Part shown: positions 5,240 through 7,259 of the stretch, in pieces
Layout of the letters: each line of letters starts with the position of its first letter
How positions within the stretch are numbered: the stretch's first letter is position 1
Assembly (NCBI GenBank): GCA_002353635.1
Contig: DEKA01000051.1
Coordinates: forward strand, 1-7,259
Length of the DNA: 7,259 nt
Reading direction: 5' to 3'
Source: Lachnospiraceae bacterium UBA2734
Lineage (GTDB): Bacteria > Bacillota > Clostridia > Lachnospirales > Lachnospiraceae
Notes under the pieces: generated by a model
What the model was told of the DNA's origin: nothing
Seen by the model: only the letters and a program-made list of their open reading frames with translations
Databases searched by the model: none
Translations under genes and position numbers: made by a program

Positions 5240-7168
5240 ATGGCTTTTGACGGTTTTACAACTGCCGCACTCACAGCAGAATTATCGGATAAACTGACTG
5301 GTGCGAGGATCCTGCGCATCATCCAGCCGGAAGCGGATGAGCTCCTGCTCACGATCCGCCCGCTGGCAGAAAAAGGCGGCGGCCAGGTGCGCCTTTGCCT
5401 CTCTGCAGATCCCTCTCTTCCTCTTTGTTATCTGACAGAGGAGAATAAACCGGCACCGATGTCCGCGCCTTCATTCTGCATGCTCCTGCGCAAATATATG
5501 CAGAACGGCAGGATTGTCCGTGTGACCCAGCCAGGTCTTGAACGGATTATCCGGTTCGAGATCGAGCACCTCAATGAAATGGGGGATCTGTGCAGCCATG
5601 TGCTCGTCATTGAGCTGATGGGCAAGCACAGCAATATTATTTTTCTGGACAGGAAACGCGCGGGTGGGGAGGCAAAACCAGCCGCCGGTGACAGTTTTCA
5701 CGCAGGCAATACGGCGCATTCATCATCTTCTGATGCCTGCGGGGCTGATCCCGCCGACATCACCTCCGCTGCCGATGCAGATGAGATCATTGTCGACAGT
5801 ATCCGCAGGATCTCCCAGATGGTGTCCTCCGTGCGGGAGGTACTGCCCGGAAGGCCGTATTTCATTCCTGAGACGCAGGGCAAGCACAACCCGTTCGAGG
5901 AGACAAAGGAACACTTCTTCTCCCTTCTTTCGGGGCAGAGCGTGAACCCTTCGGCCTTTCTCGTGCGGACCTACACAGGCTTCTCCAATGTCGCCGCAGA
6001 GGAGTGCACCTTCAGATCCCGCGTCGGCCAGGAGCGCAGTGTATCCGCCTTTTCGGACGAAGAGAAGGAGGCGTTCTGGTCTGCCTTCTCCGGTATGCTG
6101 GGGGATGCGAAGGCAGGCAGGTTTTCACCTGCTGTCTACTACCATATAGGGCGGGCAGACGACATCGCGCAGGGGGAACCCGTAGAGTATGCCGCGTTTA
6201 CCCTCTCGATGTACCGCGATCTCCCTGCAAAGCGCTATGACTCCATGTCGGTGCTGTTGGAAAACTACTACCGCGAGAAAAACGCCGTCACCAGAATCAG
6301 GCAGAAGTCATCGGATCTTCGCCGGATTGTGACAACGATCCTGGAGCGCGACGTGCACAAATACGACCTGCAGAAGAAGCAGCTGAAGGATACGGAGAAG
6401 AGGGAGAAATACCGTGTCTTCGGAGAGCTCCTTAATACGTATGGATATGAAATCCCGGAGGGCGCAAAGAGTGCCGAGCTCGACAACTACTACACCGGAG
6501 AGAAGGTGACGGTGCCGCTCGATCCCACAAAGACACCGCAGGAGAATGCGCAGCATTATTTTGACCGCTATACGAAGCTCAAGAGGACAAAAGAGGCGCT
6601 CGATACGCTCATGAAGGATGTGAAGGGCGAGATCGACCAGCTGGAGTCTATCCGCAATGCACTCAACATCTCGGCGGACGAGGCGGACCTCTCCCAGATC
6701 AGAAAAGAGATGGAGGCAAGCGGGTTCGTGAAGAGCCACGACAGTGCACGCAGAAAAGGCGCTGCGAGGACGCCGGAGGCAAAGCCCCTGCACTTTATCT
6801 CCTCAGACGGTTATGACATTCTGGTCGGCAAGAACAACACACAGAACGATGAGCTGACCTTCCGCACCGCGAGGGCAACTGACATCTGGTTCCATGCGAA
6901 CGACATGCCGGGCTCCCACGTGATCCTGCGGACAGAGGGCAGGCCCTTCGAGCAGGTCCCGGACCGCGCCTTTGAGGAGGCCGCCCGCCTCGCCGCTTAC
7001 TATTCCTCAGGGCGGGACGCCGGCCTTGTCGAGGTCGACTATCTCGAGAAGCGGGGCGTGAAAAAGCCCGCCGGCGCAAGGCCGGGCTTCGTCCTCTACC
7101 ACTCGAACTACTCCATCAATGTAAAGCCGGATATCACGGGGATCCGGCGCGTGGACGGGTTGCAGTAA
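5240..7168 (+). CDS. rqcH: RqcH / NFACT family ribosome quality-control protein (Rqc2 homologue; also annotated fibronectin-binding protein)
   Basis: RqcH binds the large ribosomal subunit that still holds a stalled nascent chain, recruits tRNA-Ala and directs template-free C-terminal alanine tailing, marking the chain for degradation. The family was earlier annotated FbpA/Fbp54. The 642-residue protein has an NFACT-N domain (about 1-210) beginning MAFDGFTTAAL and containing FCMLLRKYM (79-87) and ELMGKHSNIIF (125-135). A middle helical region, presumably helix-hairpin-helix, is followed by a charged coiled coil (about 340-500). The C-terminal NFACT-R domain (about 515-625) contains YDILVGKNNTQNDELT (525-540), DIWFHANDMPGSHVIL (548-563) and GFVLYHSNYSINV (616-628). 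Two oddities stand out. The Asp-Arg pair needed for tailing in B. subtilis aligns with Glu101-Arg102. A low-complexity Ala/Ser/Gly/Asp insertion of about 40 residues lies near 139-180. The start is set by the canonical N-terminus and AAGGAGA. Transcription appears monocistronic, ending at the adjacent terminator. Confidence 0.95.
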   Translation: MAFDGFTTAALTAELSDKLTGARILRIIQPEADELLLTIRPLAEKGGGQVRLCLSADPSLPLCYLTEENKPAPMSAPSFCMLLRKYMQNGRIVRVTQPGLERIIRFEIEHLNEMGDLCSHVLVIELMGKHSNIIFLDRKRAGGEAKPAAGDSFHAGNTAHSSSSDACGADPADITSAADADEIIVDSIRRISQMVSSVREVLPGRPYFIPETQGKHNPFEETKEHFFSLLSGQSVNPSAFLVRTYTGFSNVAAEECTFRSRVGQERSVSAFSDEEKEAFWSAFSGMLGDAKAGRFSPAVYYHIGRADDIAQGEPVEYAAFTLSMYRDLPAKRYDSMSVLLENYYREKNAVTRIRQKSSDLRRIVTTILERDVHKYDLQKKQLKDTEKREKYRVFGELLNTYGYEIPEGAKSAELDNYYTGEKVTVPLDPTKTPQENAQHYFDRYTKLKRTKEALDTLMKDVKGEIDQLESIRNALNISADEADLSQIRKEMEASGFVKSHDSARRKGAARTPEAKPLHFISSDGYDILVGKNNTQNDELTFRTARATDIWFHANDMPGSHVILRTEGRPFEQVPDRAFEEAARLAAYYSSGRDAGLVEVDYLEKRGVKKPAGARPGFVLYHSNYSINVKPDITGIRRVDGLQ

Positions 7169-7173
7169 TCTGC

Positions 7174-7222
7174 AAAAAACGCCTGCTGCATATGCTGAAA
7201 GCACATGCGGCAGGCGTTTTTT
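7174..7222. terminator. Bidirectional intrinsic terminator after rqcH
   Basis: The stem CGCCTGC-T-GCAT (7180-7191) pairs with ATGC-G-GCAGGCG (7205-7216), giving 12 bp with one T-G wobble. A further TGC/GCA pairing lies inside the loop. The stem is flanked by six A (7174-7179) and six T (7217-7222), so both strands present a hairpin followed by a U-tract. It starts 5 nt after the rqcH stop and would also end a gene coming from the right. Confidence 0.93.
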
Positions 7223-7240
7223 ATGGATTATGTTAATTGT

Positions 7241-7259
7241 TTATTCCTCGCTGAGGCGA
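7241..7259 (-). CDS. Possible 3' end of a convergent gene (partial)
   Basis: Read leftward from the window edge, one frame gives the last residues Arg-Leu-Ser-Glu-Glu and then TAA (7243-7241), 18 bp before the bidirectional terminator. The placement and the charged ending are what a convergent gene end would look like. Only five codons are visible, so the call rests mainly on context and no product can be named. Confidence 0.3.

Noticed and set aside
3751..5250. A long open frame on the plus strand (499 codons) opposite gmk and yicC
   Set aside because: It is antisense to two clearly conserved proteins, matches no family I recognise, and is explained by codon bias in G+C-rich coding DNA.
7067..7088. 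G+C-rich inverted repeat near the end of rqcH
   Set aside because: Only five contiguous base pairs form; it lies in coding sequence for KPAGARPG and has no T-tract.

Overview
This window is ordinary, tightly packed bacterial chromosome, most likely from a G+C-rich member of the Clostridia. Lachnospiraceae is my best guess, from recalled protein wording and gene order; it is not proven. No mobile element, CRISPR array, tRNA or rRNA is visible.

Layout: seven genes read leftward (minus strand) from about 5030 to 51, in the transcription order yicC/yloC, gmk, rpoZ, rimO, pgsA, cinA (C-terminal PncC-type domain only), gtrA. Spacing is 75 nt between yicC and gmk and 103 nt between gmk and rpoZ. 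After that the genes are nearly fused: a 14-nt gap, then overlaps of 17, 1 and 17 nt. A near-consensus vegetative promoter (TTGATA, 17 bp, TATAAT) lies about 130 bp upstream of the yicC start. A hairpin at 1-31, just past gtrA, may end the operon. On the other strand, rqcH (NFACT/Rqc2 family) runs rightward from 5240 to 7168 and ends at a strong, probably bidirectional terminator. The last 19 bases may be the tail of a convergent gene.

Function: the leftward operon mixes information processing with envelope and cofactor upkeep. It encodes an RNase (YicC), GMP kinase, the RNA polymerase omega subunit, the ribosomal protein S12 methylthiotransferase (RimO), phosphatidylglycerolphosphate synthase (PgsA), NMN deamidase (PncC/CinA-C) and a small four-helix GtrA-type membrane protein. 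The divergent gene encodes the ribosome quality-control factor that tags stalled nascent chains. The arrangement joins two neighbourhoods known to be conserved in Firmicutes: yloC-(remA)-gmk-rpoZ, here without remA, and rimO-pgsA-cinA-(recA), here with gtrA where recA is often found.

I found no evidence for a previously undescribed system. The points most worth a second look are the overlapping divergent promoters, the Glu-Arg in place of the catalytic Asp-Arg motif and the low-complexity insertion in RqcH, the long acidic tail on omega, the missing remA, and the TTG-started gtrA overlapping cinA.
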